64,000 bases of DNA, from positions 558,001 to 622,000 of the forward strand of contig OZ025793.1 of assembly GCA_964019425.1 (NCBI GenBank). The letters are read 5' to 3'. This DNA comes from Flectonema sp. DT1601 (lineage: Eukaryota; Euglenozoa; Diplonemea; Diplonemida; Diplonemidae). Position numbers and translations under genes: made by a program. A model generated the notes under the pieces. The model worked only from the letters and a program-made list of their open reading frames with translations, did not search any database and had not been told where the DNA came from. Positions 1 through 9,456 of this stretch are shown here, one piece after another (within the stretch, counting starts at the first letter, position 1; every line of letters starts with the position of its first letter).

Positions 1-1
1 T

Positions 2-1197
2 CATCCTAGACATATGCCTCTTACTGAGGAAAATACAATTGAACAAGTGTCGTTGTTCGCTTCTAATCAGGCTCTTGGAGAACCTATTATCGAAGCATAT
101 GAACACTTGCCGGTAAAGAAAAGTCCGGTTCCTAAGGGAAAGGAAAACCCAATTGAAAATATGACGATGTTGATTCAGGTGGTTCACAGACAAATGGAGG
201 ACAGTGACACAGATGAATGTGATGAAGACGTTGATATTGTAACTGTTATCAGAATTCAAGCTACAGCAACAAACGCTGATCTTTATGAAGTTATTAGAGA
301 AGAGTTCGAGGATAGTGCTCTTCAGACTGTTTCATTCGAACGAGAGCCGTGTAAAGATTGTTCTCAATCAAAGTCTCTAATGATCATCTTCAACGATTGT
401 TGTGCAAAACAACAAGATCCTCAATATAAAAAAAGAAAAGAATTTTGTATATTGTCACAGAAACTCATCAGAGTTTATGCTCACTGGAATTACTCTTTTA
501 TACCAACACAGCCTTCTGACGTGAATCATAGTTCGGTAGCTTATGCATCTCAGCATCCATTATCATCATCAAACGTATTGTCACTTGACTACTGTCTTAG
601 GCAACACAACACAACCGAACAACTGGACTGGCACAATCCTTGGTTTTGTCCAAAGTGTAAGGCTCAACGATGTGCCTTCAAAACACTTTCACTTTGGAAA
701 CTACCACAATACCTCGTTATTCAGCTTAAGAAATTTTCGTTTAATTCTCATGGGTGTGTATAATTTTTATTTTTGTTTGAATGTATTTCTTGCACTTTAA
801 CAAAAAATAATGGATGGTTCCGTACACGCAAACAAGACATCAAGACATGTTCCAACGATTTTCTGTTTTGTTTAAAATTTTAAAAAAAAAAACAAAAAAA
901 AAAAAAAACAGCATTCGTCGTAAAATCGATGCGAGGATAACGTATCCAACAGATGGACTTGATATGCGGCCATATCTTGATGGTGCTGTAAGGGATGAAG
1001 TTGAAGATACAATTTACGATTTATACGCTGCTGTGCTGCATCATGGTAGTGTTAATGTAGGTCACTTCACAGCTATTGCAAAGAGCAACGGGCGCTGGTT
1101 CTATTTCGACGATGATTTGGTCGAAGAAATTGGATTGGAGGACGTCGTTGATTACAGCGCCTACTTGTTATTTTATGAAAAGAGAGGTCAAAAATAA
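2..1197 (+). CDS. Ubiquitin-specific protease (USP/UBP family), C-terminal part, 5' end outside window
   Basis: Peptidase C19 deubiquitinase that cleaves ubiquitin from proteins. The frame is open to the left edge, so the true start and the Cys box probably lie outside. Exons are 2-753 and 912-1197; a 158-nt intron (GTGTGT...ACAG) splits a Gly codon and its removal joins the two frames exactly, giving 345 visible residues. Seen: a zinc-finger pair WFCPKC followed by TLSLWKLPQYLVIQLKKFSF, the hallmark stretch of the USP4/11/15 and yeast Ubp12 type; then RPYLDG, YDLYAAVLHHG, the His box VNVGHFTAIAK, WFYFDDD and YLLFYEKR at the end. The residues before the CPKC finger are acidic, as in the long insert of USP4-like enzymes. 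Family assignment is firm; the exact orthologue is not. Confidence 0.88.
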
Positions 1198-2094
1198 TTT
1201 TATAATAATAATAATTTTCTTTTTTTTTCTTTCCTCCTTCCTGCATTCACGTTGATATTTACCAGGTAAGTAGATTGTCACCGAGCGCAATATCTTGAAC
1301 TTGTAACGAATATATCACTACTGCACAATCATATTTCATTCTGTATATTTTGTTTACACTGCTTAACTTTTTTTTTCGAGGTTCGTTTCCGTGTAGAGGG
1401 ACCCAACTTGAGATGAAGATGCCACAATATATAGCATCTAATTTGCGTTTTTGATGTTTTTGATGTTTTTTCTTTTTTTTTTTTTTTTAAAATATCGTTT
1501 TTTCTGTGTTGTTGCCATTTTTTTTTCCAGACAAGTGAGAACGAGAGTATTCTGCACTAAACAATGTTGGGGGGGCAGCACGGGGGTTTTCGTGTAAACA
1601 AAAACCATCAAAAAAACACAAGTGTTATATAATTCTATTTTTCTGTATAGTTTTTTTTATGCCAAGACATATACTATATATACTTCCAGAAATTTATTGC
1701 TGTAGTAGTGTAGCAGCATTCGTATCGAATCTCCTGATTGTATAATCGGGAAAAACGGTTTGACGTTATCTAATTTGTGTTCTTCGAGCCTCACATCCCT
1801 ATCCCTTCTGTTCTATTACAGCATTGAGAGACAACGTTTTGTTAACTCTTTTTTGGTTCGTAACAACAGTTTTTCTTTGTTAAACTCCATTTTAATTATA
1901 AAAAAATTTCTATTTCACAGGAACTCAGTTGAGGGAGGGGCGGGGCGAACACGATGAGTAATACAGCCCTAGTGATGTTCCGAGAAAGTTTTTTTTTATA
2001 TTTTCACCAATCATTTGTTTGATGTCCTGCAGGTAATAAATATTAACTTATTATTATTTCTAATAGTTTACCGTCACTCAACTCTTAACGAGAG
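1198..2094. other. Intergenic/UTR DNA
   Basis: About 0.9 kb with no supported coding region. It holds T-rich runs, a pyrimidine tract ending in CCAG near 1530 that resembles a splice acceptor, and a TAATAG acceptor-like site at 2066, 28 nt upstream of the next start codon. I see no RNA gene. Confidence 0.6.
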
Positions 2095-2979
2095 ATGCTA
2101 ATGTCAAAAGGGTTTATTCCCTTAGCTGAGAGTTGCAGTGACTGTACTGACTCAGAGTTTGGAGACATGGTTCACAGTGTACACGGTGACAGCTATTTAT
2201 CAATGAAAGGAAGACAATCACCAATGTATAGTAGAAGACATGATAGTGATTGTTCACTGCCTGTTGAAATGTTTGAGTTGGAGTCGAGTGGAAATCCCGT
2301 TGGGAGACACTTTGACCCATTTTGTGACTCACAACGTGTTGCGATTATTGACGATGATGATCTTCCTGTAGAGATGATTACTCACCCGATATCGCCGTGT
2401 AGCGGTAGTAGTAGTTCTCCTGATGACTTGTGTGGGTCTCCAAACACAGAAGAATTACCTCCTGCTTATTGTCAAACCCCACCAGAGCATTCTGTTGGAA
2501 GGAGATCATCGTTTTCCAGAGTTCGATTTGAAAAAAATAGAATTGTCAGTCAGCAATTTTGTAACAAAAACAATAATAAACAATCACAAGAACCACAACC
2601 ACTACACTCAACAGTGAGTTTTGGATTTAGTAAGAGTGCCTTCATGAGACGACACCACTCAGTAACAGGAATATGTAAAAGAACATCAGTGATGTCAGGG
2701 GCTTCTGCTGCTGATTCTTGTTTAAGTGCATCATACATTCATGACGGAGATGCAATGGCTAGATACGGATCAATATTACTATCTAATTGTCAACATGCTG
2801 AGGAAACTGATAGCCCTTTACTATCTCGTACTGTTTCCGAATGTAGCTTTGATCTTGACGCTACTGTTATTACACTTCCTCAGATGGCTGATGACAATCC
2901 TTCTCAATTCTGTGATGATGATGATGATGATGATGATGATGACGATATGGAAGTTGAAGTACTTAACATTACTATGTAA
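2095..2979 (+). CDS. Hypothetical acidic protein with RVxF-like motif
   Basis: A 294-residue single-exon protein not assigned to a family. It looks mostly disordered: rich in Ser, Asp, Pro and Cys, with a run of 11 Asp near the C-terminus encoded by a GAT repeat. LPVEM occurs twice (about residues 55-59 and 90-94). Residues 142-145 are RVRF, directly after RRSSFS; RVxF is the docking motif for protein phosphatase 1 and RRSS is a typical basophilic kinase site, so a phosphatase regulator is possible but unproven. There is no signal peptide or membrane segment. Met1 or Met3 could be the start; both are in frame. The long open frame and ordinary codon use support it being real. Confidence 0.6.
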   Translation: MLMSKGFIPLAESCSDCTDSEFGDMVHSVHGDSYLSMKGRQSPMYSRRHDSDCSLPVEMFELESSGNPVGRHFDPFCDSQRVAIIDDDDLPVEMITHPISPCSGSSSSPDDLCGSPNTEELPPAYCQTPPEHSVGRRSSFSRVRFEKNRIVSQQFCNKNNNKQSQEPQPLHSTVSFGFSKSAFMRRHHSVTGICKRTSVMSGASAADSCLSASYIHDGDAMARYGSILLSNCQHAEETDSPLLSRTVSECSFDLDATVITLPQMADDNPSQFCDDDDDDDDDDDMEVEVLNITM

Positions 2980-3684
2980 TTATAGACTTATGAACCATAG
3001 TTCTTGGGATAATAACGTCATTTACCTGACTTGTGATGAGAGACTTATATAGACTATGAGTGATTCAATAATCACACAGCGGGTACTACGGATATCGGAT
3101 ACAAAGAGTCGACGGAGACTTTTCCATAAAAAGAAATCCAAATTGTTAACTCGCAGTTAGTTGCTGCCGGACCAACTGGAATGCCAGGTTTCGTTTTTTT
3201 TTCTTCTTTTTTTTTTTCGTTCTAATCTTTTTTTTTCTTTTTTTTTTTCCAGAATTATTCTGCGCATACTGGTATCTGCTTCCATGTGGCAGTCAGAATA
3301 TCTTAATATTTTCTTACCTTTCAAAAGTATGATAAACTGCGGAGCATGTACAACTTAATCGAAGCCCAACCTTGTCTGAAAATCCTGCATGTTTTGCTTG
3401 TGGTCTGTTACAAACGTGCTAAACATAACAAAAACGAACATGAGCGATAATTGACTCACTGCAATTATTTGTTTGACAAGATGGGAGACCAGCCGAAGTA
3501 GAGTGACTGGAAAGAGTCTTACAAAGATAATAAATAAAGTGAGATTCCAAACTTAGAATTGAATTTTCTTTTGGAGTTCGATTGAGTTGTACATGCCCGC
3601 AGTTTACCGTTGACCAGAACGAATGGTACCATACTTTTGACATTAAAACTCTCTTCGAACTTTGTTATTAATTTCTTTGTAATA

Positions 3685-3784
3685 AAAACTATTCAGATTA
3701 GCATATATTTCGTTGAACGCAGACGAAATCCTGTCTCAAATCATGAGACCAAAAGAAATACCGGCTTTCAATCTGAATAGTTTC
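3685..3784. mobile_element. MITE-like element with terminal inverted repeats
   Basis: The 14-nt ends AAACTATTCAGATT (3686-3699) and AATCTGAATAGTTT (3770-3783) are perfect inverted repeats around a noncoding core of about 70 bp. A diverged copy lies in the opposite orientation at 61006-61125, and a third partial copy ends at 61343. The similarity continues past the right end into a short palindrome, CCGACtacGTCGG (about 3789-3801), so the true element may be longer. There is no coding capacity. Non-autonomous DNA element is the simplest reading; family unknown. Confidence 0.6.
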
Positions 3785-5213
3785 TTCTCCGACTACGTCG
3801 GTACAAAAAATTAAAATAATAACGATTCTTGTGGTTTTCTAGGCAGATTATTATTAATAAAACGTTGCTTTTTTAGTATTCCTGTTTCAGGTGACCCTTT
3901 TATTTATGGCTACCTTGGCACTGTAGATAAACATACACTTCTTCACAACAAACGACTTTTTTCTGACCCCCTTTTTTTTTTTTTTCTTTTTTTTTGTAAT
4001 TTCCACAACGTTGTAGGGATAGAGATGGCTGGTTTTGTTTTTATTGGTTGCACCTTAACATGGTAGTCAGCCGCATTGTTGACAAAGAAAGATGGGCACA
4101 GTGAATCTCTCGCTGTTGTCCGAAGTCGACAAGCTTTATTATTATTATTTTTTTTATATTAACGTATCATTGTGAGAGCTGCAAAAAAGCATAATTTCAT
4201 TTTTTTTTTTTTTTTTTTTTTTGCGAAATCACCCCCCCTGTTGTTTGGGGTAGGATGTATGCCAATCAGTTGGCTATATTGCAGGATGTGAAAAGAGATA
4301 AAAAGAATGAAAAAAAAAAGGAAGAAAAAAAAAAAAAACGCGCCATTTATTTGTTTCGCTTTTTCCCCCTCCCGGCTTTTTTTTCCCGTTTTTTTTTGTC
4401 TTCGTCCTATCCACACATGTGAGGTGTTTACAGGGAAGCGGTTAACTTCTTTTGATAAAAAAAGAAACGTATGGGTCACCCTTGTAATTTAAATGAAGCA
4501 TTCATTGAATTTGTTGCCGATTTTTAGACCTTGAAGTGATAAACAGAAACTTCCAACAACTGCTTTAACTTGTGAGAACCTACCTAGTTTTGGACTCTCC
4601 CCGTCGTCACAAACTGAACATAATTGACTTATTTCGCCGCTACTGCACAAGATAGTAGTGTTGTGACTTCTTTCCTAGTTTTTTTTTTTTGTTGTAAAAT
4701 TCTTTGGCAACTAATCAAGTCTTATCTGCTGGTTAATATTTTAGGCAAGCCTTACGTCTGTCCCCGCAGACTGTAAAATATAGTTTGCAAACCTAAAAAA
4801 AAATAAAAAAAAATAAAAATTAAAGAAAATAAAATATTTAGACGGTGTGTTGCCATCAACTAAAAGCAGGCGGAGCTATCATACGATTGTTTGTCGCAAG
4901 CGGTGTTTAGCTCTGAGTTTAGCTTTTTCTTTTTGTTTCCTCCCTCCCGCCTTTCCCCAATTTTTTTCTTGTACGTAATGGTAATTTCGGAAACTGCCCG
5001 GTGGTCTTGTAATGTGGGTTTCCCCACTTTGCCTCAAAACTGAAAACAACTAAGAATGCGATCAGAATGAAACCTTTTCTGTATTCAGAACCTACTCTTT
5101 TGATATGATGCTTTCTATGTAGCGAAAGAATGTTCACCAAGCATGCGATGAAACACTAGGATGACACAAAGGACAGTGAGTTTAAATAGTCATTTGTTTC
5201 AGGTGTTTCAATG

Positions 5214-5300
5214 TCTCTTATCCTCTGTGAGAGTCTCACAGTTGGCTGGTAACGATCTAACAATTACCCCCCTGTTGAGCTTTTCCTGATTTTTGACTTC
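5214..5300 (+). repeat. Dispersed repeat, copy 1
   Basis: Begins with TGTGAGAGTCTCAC, an imperfect palindrome, followed by GTTG, then about 20 nt later a CTGTTGAG(C/G)TTTTTCCTGA-like stretch. The same order of blocks recurs at about 61668-61745 in the same orientation with diverged spacing. No coding potential is seen. Confidence 0.4.
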
Positions 5301-6969
5301 CTGCTTCCACAAACGATGCATCACAAAGATGATTAATAATAAAACTTTATAGTTGACCAATTTGGAGTAAAAAATTGTGGTCGAATTATTTCAGTTTTTT
5401 TTTTACTTTTCTTATTATAAGTTCTTAGATAACAAGAAGCCTCGTTATTCTGGAGGACTTTGTTTGAGAGGTGCAACCCACTGATTCGTTCGATGAAATG
5501 ATGACAAGTTGTACTTGTCTTCAGTGTTGTTGGTACTTTCTCGAGAACCTTTTCGTGTAGAACACGTATATAAACGAGTAGATGATGGGTAAGATTACGT
5601 ATTTCTGCGATGGCATTGTGACTACATGTTAATCAAGTCATACTGTGCTTTGAGAGTGAGGTCTCTCGATGCATATCTTTTTTTTTGTTTCTTCCACCCT
5701 CTATCCTGTTTTTTTTTTTTTTTTTTTTTTTTCCCCCGATATTTTTTCGTCAGTCTTTCTTTTAAAAGGTGTCTGATAGAAGACATATCAGCACTACTAT
5801 TTCCTACTCTGGAGCATGTAAAAGAGTTTTAGTATCGTTAATTAAACCACTTATATCACTCGTTTGGGTCGCCCCAACACACCTGCGACTAATCTACTTA
5901 ATTAAGCCTTTAGCAATACAATTCGTTGATTGGTTACGGGAATGCTTTTTTTACTCATAATCAAATCATCTTTTGTAGAGAACTGTGATGTACCATTTCA
6001 GAAAATTGTCGGACCTGTCAGTTGGCTGGGCTGACCCCATACATTTTGGTTTTGCTCAATCTTTTTTTTCTTCCTCTATTTCACTCATTTTTCCCTTTAT
6101 TAATTTTTTTTGATTAAAAAAAAGAGAGAATGTAAAGAAAATTTGTTTATGCTTAGTTCCTTTCACCTCCCCCCGTTTTCATATCATGGAGTTTTTTTTT
6201 TTTTTTTGCGTTATAGGTTCGGGTGTTTTTATTTCACATACATTGACTAATAACTGGTTGATAGTAGCATGTCAGTGACCAAATAGTCAATCACCAATGT
6301 ATCTATTTTTCGGTTTCTCTCCTCCCTTTCGTTCTCTTGTTTCCTCAGAGACTTTTTTTTTTTAATCTATTTCCTTTCACGCTGATAATAAGGGAAGGTA
6401 GTTTGCAGTCACAAAGCTTTATACGTGATGTTCACGGCGTGAATAGCACGAGCACCATAGCCATTCTCCTCCCCCTAAGGCAACCAGGTATGGCCGTAAC
6501 CCTTATCTCTTTTTAGTTTTTGCCAGTTTCAAGTTACTTTATATTAAATTACAGTACCAAAGCTACTCTCCTAGCAGCGATTGTTTCACGCTATCGAGAG
6601 AGCGTCGCATATTATTTAGTTTTTTTTCTATATTATATTTTTTTTTAAATTGCCTTCAAAGATATTTTACCCTCCCACAACACCAAGAAATACAACTAAA
6701 AGTGAGAAAAAAAAAAAAAAAAAAAACGAAAAAAAGAGAAAAAAAATAAAACCATTTCAGTGAAACAACTAGCTGGAGAGAGTCTTAAATTCTTCTTTTT
6801 CTGTAAGTTGACTCCCTGAATCATTGTGCATCCTATTGACATAACATTTCAGGGTGAATACTAGAAAAAAGAGAAAATTATCGATACCCAGGTTACTGTT
6901 ATAAAAAAAGTTAATTTATCCTTTCATCCTTTTCGGTTTATTAACATTCTCTCACAGGGAGGTACAGAA

Positions 6970-9177
6970 ATGCCCTCGCGAAAACAATATTCAACAAAGA
7001 CGGTGTTATTTGTATGTTTGGTAACTGTGGCAGTCTACCTCGTTGGGATTAACCATATTCAAGTCGCAGGATTACAAAATAAGAGAGAAAGGGAACGGTA
7101 TTCAGTTAAACTGAATGTAAAGACACAACCAACTGTTTTAAACAAAAGCAAACCACAACCTCTTAAGCCTAAAAATCAAACTAAATCAACGTCCAATACC
7201 AACAGTGAATGTGATGCAATTATTACCCTGATTGAAATTAATGATCTACTTGACTTCACTAAATACTCAAATCTATTAGAGTTTCACAGAGATGTCATTC
7301 TGCCTTTATTACACACTTGTAAAGAACAAGGGGCTACGTCTTCTCAGCAATGTTCCTTAAAATCGTCGTTTAATCTAAACGAGTTTCCTTTATTAAAATT
7401 ATTATTCGTAATTGAATGTCATAGTGACATAAAAGTATCTTTATCTCTGAAATCGTTGAAGTTTGATTTCACGTCTCGCATGCTGTACAGTAACTCTTTA
7501 CCTTTTACAATTGCTCGTCTAAGGGGACTGCCTTCAGAAAAATCATTCAACGATGGAAATAGAATATTGTTGATGGACCCTAATGATGGTAAGCAAACTT
7601 GGAAACCTCATCTAAAAAGTAATTTCAGTAAATTTGATTGGGATTTAACTGAGGTCACAGGCAGTAGTCTCGTGGATCAGTTGACAGCCGTAACATCGAG
7701 TAATGTGAATGCGGTAATTGGAACTCACAGTGAAATACTTGTCCTCGGGGCATATCAGCAATCTCGTTTAAAGATTGTGTTCTCGTTGTGTTATAGAGGC
7801 ATGACGTATCAAGAAAGACTTAAGCTTGAACAGTTCTTTACTGTCGCTGGTGTAAGGTTTATCGTTTACAGATCGATTCAAGATTCAGTTCAGGAAACGT
7901 CTGTTGTTGATCTAATGCCTGAATCGAAATTTAAAATTGCTCGTGACGAGATACCAAAAATAGTATCAGAAGTACTCTTGTATAATGAAATGCAATCATC
8001 TGTTTACAGAGAAAATCCGGTTGTTGAATTGATTTCAAAACACACTCCAGAACCAGCGTACTCTGGTGTCCGTTACGGAAAGCCTTGGGAAGGTTTTCCT
8101 GATACTGAAACCAACTTTGAAATTTATGCAGAAAAAACAAAGTACGATCCAGCACATTTCACCTTTGGTCCATTTGGAATCCAAAATGGTGATTTTATAG
8201 TCTTTGGAGACCAGGCTGAAAAATTAGACTTGCAAAGAAAGTATTTCGGAAAATACACAGAAAACGATGCGCATTACTATCCAGTTCGAGTCCGAGTTGA
8301 GAAGATTTTTTCGGTTGATCAATGTTCTAAGTATGTGGATGAGACATTACAAGTCCACTATCCCTGGGTCAGAGATAATATTTATCACTCCCACAATGAT
8401 AATTTTTGGCCTATTTTTTCAAGGATACTGAAGGACTCAAGTGGTAGTCAACATGCTATGCTTCTCTTAAAAACTAAACGAACAAACACACCAGTAACAG
8501 CGTATGCTGATATATTATCTCGTCTCTTTGTTTGGTCAAGTTGGTTGGAGGATTTACCTAAGGATGAAATGATCTGTTTTAAATCAGCTGTTTGGGGTCG
8601 ACCGAAAAGGCTTTTCAGCACACATTACAATGAAATGAAATATTATGGTACGAATCAAGTTTTAATGCATTGGACTCGGTTAGTTTATAAATGGTTTGCT
8701 ATTTCGATCGTACCTTGGAGAAAGCCAACTTCTAATAGCGATATCAAGGTGACTTGGCTTGATAGAAAAAAACCAAAAAGGGTTCTTAAAAACAGCGCTG
8801 TTCTAACGAAATCACTTGAATCACGAAAACTATCATACACAACTTGTTGTAATAATTTATCTTTTCAAGAGCAGGTGATGCTAATAAGTAACACAAACAT
8901 CTTAATTGGCACTCACGGAGCAGGTCTCCTTCATATTATTTTCCTCCAACCTGGTAGTTTGGTTTATCACTTATCACCGAGAAGATTAAACTACCACGAG
9001 CAAGTTGTGATTGAACGGATTGCTTTTGCTTCGAACATTTCATATCTGAACTCTCATTTGAATACAGGACCAGCTGAAGCAGCAACGTGGAATTCTAACT
9101 ATTTTAGCGTACCTCCAGAAGACTTACAAAGTGCTGTAGATGAAGCAATCGTGAGATATTACGTATTACATTCGTAG
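6970..9177 (+). CDS. GT61-like glycosyltransferase, type II membrane protein
   Basis: 735 residues in one exon. Residues about 12-28 are a hydrophobic signal anchor after a short basic tail, so the enzyme should sit in the ER or Golgi with its catalytic part in the lumen. The C-terminal third carries the GT61/EOGT/DUF563 signature: NTNILIGTHGAGLLHIIFLQ followed by PGSLVYHL, close to the family's GxHGAGLxNxxFLxPG core. Upstream lie FWPIFSRIL, a segment with WGRPKRLF, and a CC pair about 25 residues before the HGAG motif. A second stretch, NVNAVIGTHSEILVLG (about 255), resembles the same core weakly and may be a degenerate repeat. GT61 enzymes transfer GlcNAc, xylose or arabinose; the donor here cannot be told. 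A CTCACAG acceptor-like site ends 13 nt before the ATG. Confidence 0.75.
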   Translation: MPSRKQYSTKTVLFVCLVTVAVYLVGINHIQVAGLQNKRERERYSVKLNVKTQPTVLNKSKPQPLKPKNQTKSTSNTNSECDAIITLIEINDLLDFTKYSNLLEFHRDVILPLLHTCKEQGATSSQQCSLKSSFNLNEFPLLKLLFVIECHSDIKVSLSLKSLKFDFTSRMLYSNSLPFTIARLRGLPSEKSFNDGNRILLMDPNDGKQTWKPHLKSNFSKFDWDLTEVTGSSLVDQLTAVTSSNVNAVIGTHSEILVLGAYQQSRLKIVFSLCYRGMTYQERLKLEQFFTVAGVRFIVYRSIQDSVQETSVVDLMPESKFKIARDEIPKIVSEVLLYNEMQSSVYRENPVVELISKHTPEPAYSGVRYGKPWEGFPDTETNFEIYAEKTKYDPAHFTFGPFGIQNGDFIVFGDQAEKLDLQRKYFGKYTENDAHYYPVRVRVEKIFSVDQCSKYVDETLQVHYPWVRDNIYHSHNDNFWPIFSRILKDSSGSQHAMLLLKTKRTNTPVTAYADILSRLFVWSSWLEDLPKDEMICFKSAVWGRPKRLFSTHYNEMKYYGTNQVLMHWTRLVYKWFAISIVPWRKPTSNSDIKVTWLDRKKPKRVLKNSAVLTKSLESRKLSYTTCCNNLSFQEQVMLISNTNILIGTHGAGLLHIIFLQPGSLVYHLSPRRLNYHEQVVIERIAFASNISYLNSHLNTGPAEAATWNSNYFSVPPEDLQSAVDEAIVRYYVLHS

Positions 9178-9456
9178 CGTAACAATTTGATGCCTATTAG
9201 GGTTGATTATTAATTCTAACTGTCTAAATGTTTTTATTTTAATTTTTTTAATTTTTTTTATAAATTATTGTAATGTCGCTCTCTGTTTTTCACAGTTTCA
9301 CAAAATCTATGAAATCGTTTGTTGCGGCTCTCTATCTACTTGAAAACATGATCAGTCAAGTACGCAGTCCTTTAGTGACACAGTTGCTGTTTTTGTTAAG
9401 TTTTATCTCATCTCAGATCTGAGGCACACACCAAAAAAAAAAAAAAGAAAAAAATA

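Larger units (their letters stand above)
2980..6969. other. Gene-poor AT-rich intergenic region
   Basis: Four kilobases without a convincing gene on either strand. It contains many T and A runs, a pyrimidine tract ending in CCAG at 3252 (a possible acceptor of an untranslated exon), the inverted-repeat element at 3686 and a dispersed repeat near 5214. A 34-residue basic ORF at 3056-3160 is too short to call. An acceptor-like CTCACAG ends at 6957, 13 nt before the next start codon. I found no tRNA or snRNA signature. Confidence 0.6.

Noticed and set aside
3056-3160. 34-residue basic ORF (MSDSIITQRVLRISDTKSRR...)
   Set aside because: Codon choice looks reasonable, but it is too short, has no recognised motif and could not be joined to the gene upstream by any candidate splice.
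4159-4479. 106-codon minus-strand frame
   Set aside because: Made of translated homopolymers (long Phe and Lys runs) in intergenic DNA; no motif or codon pattern.
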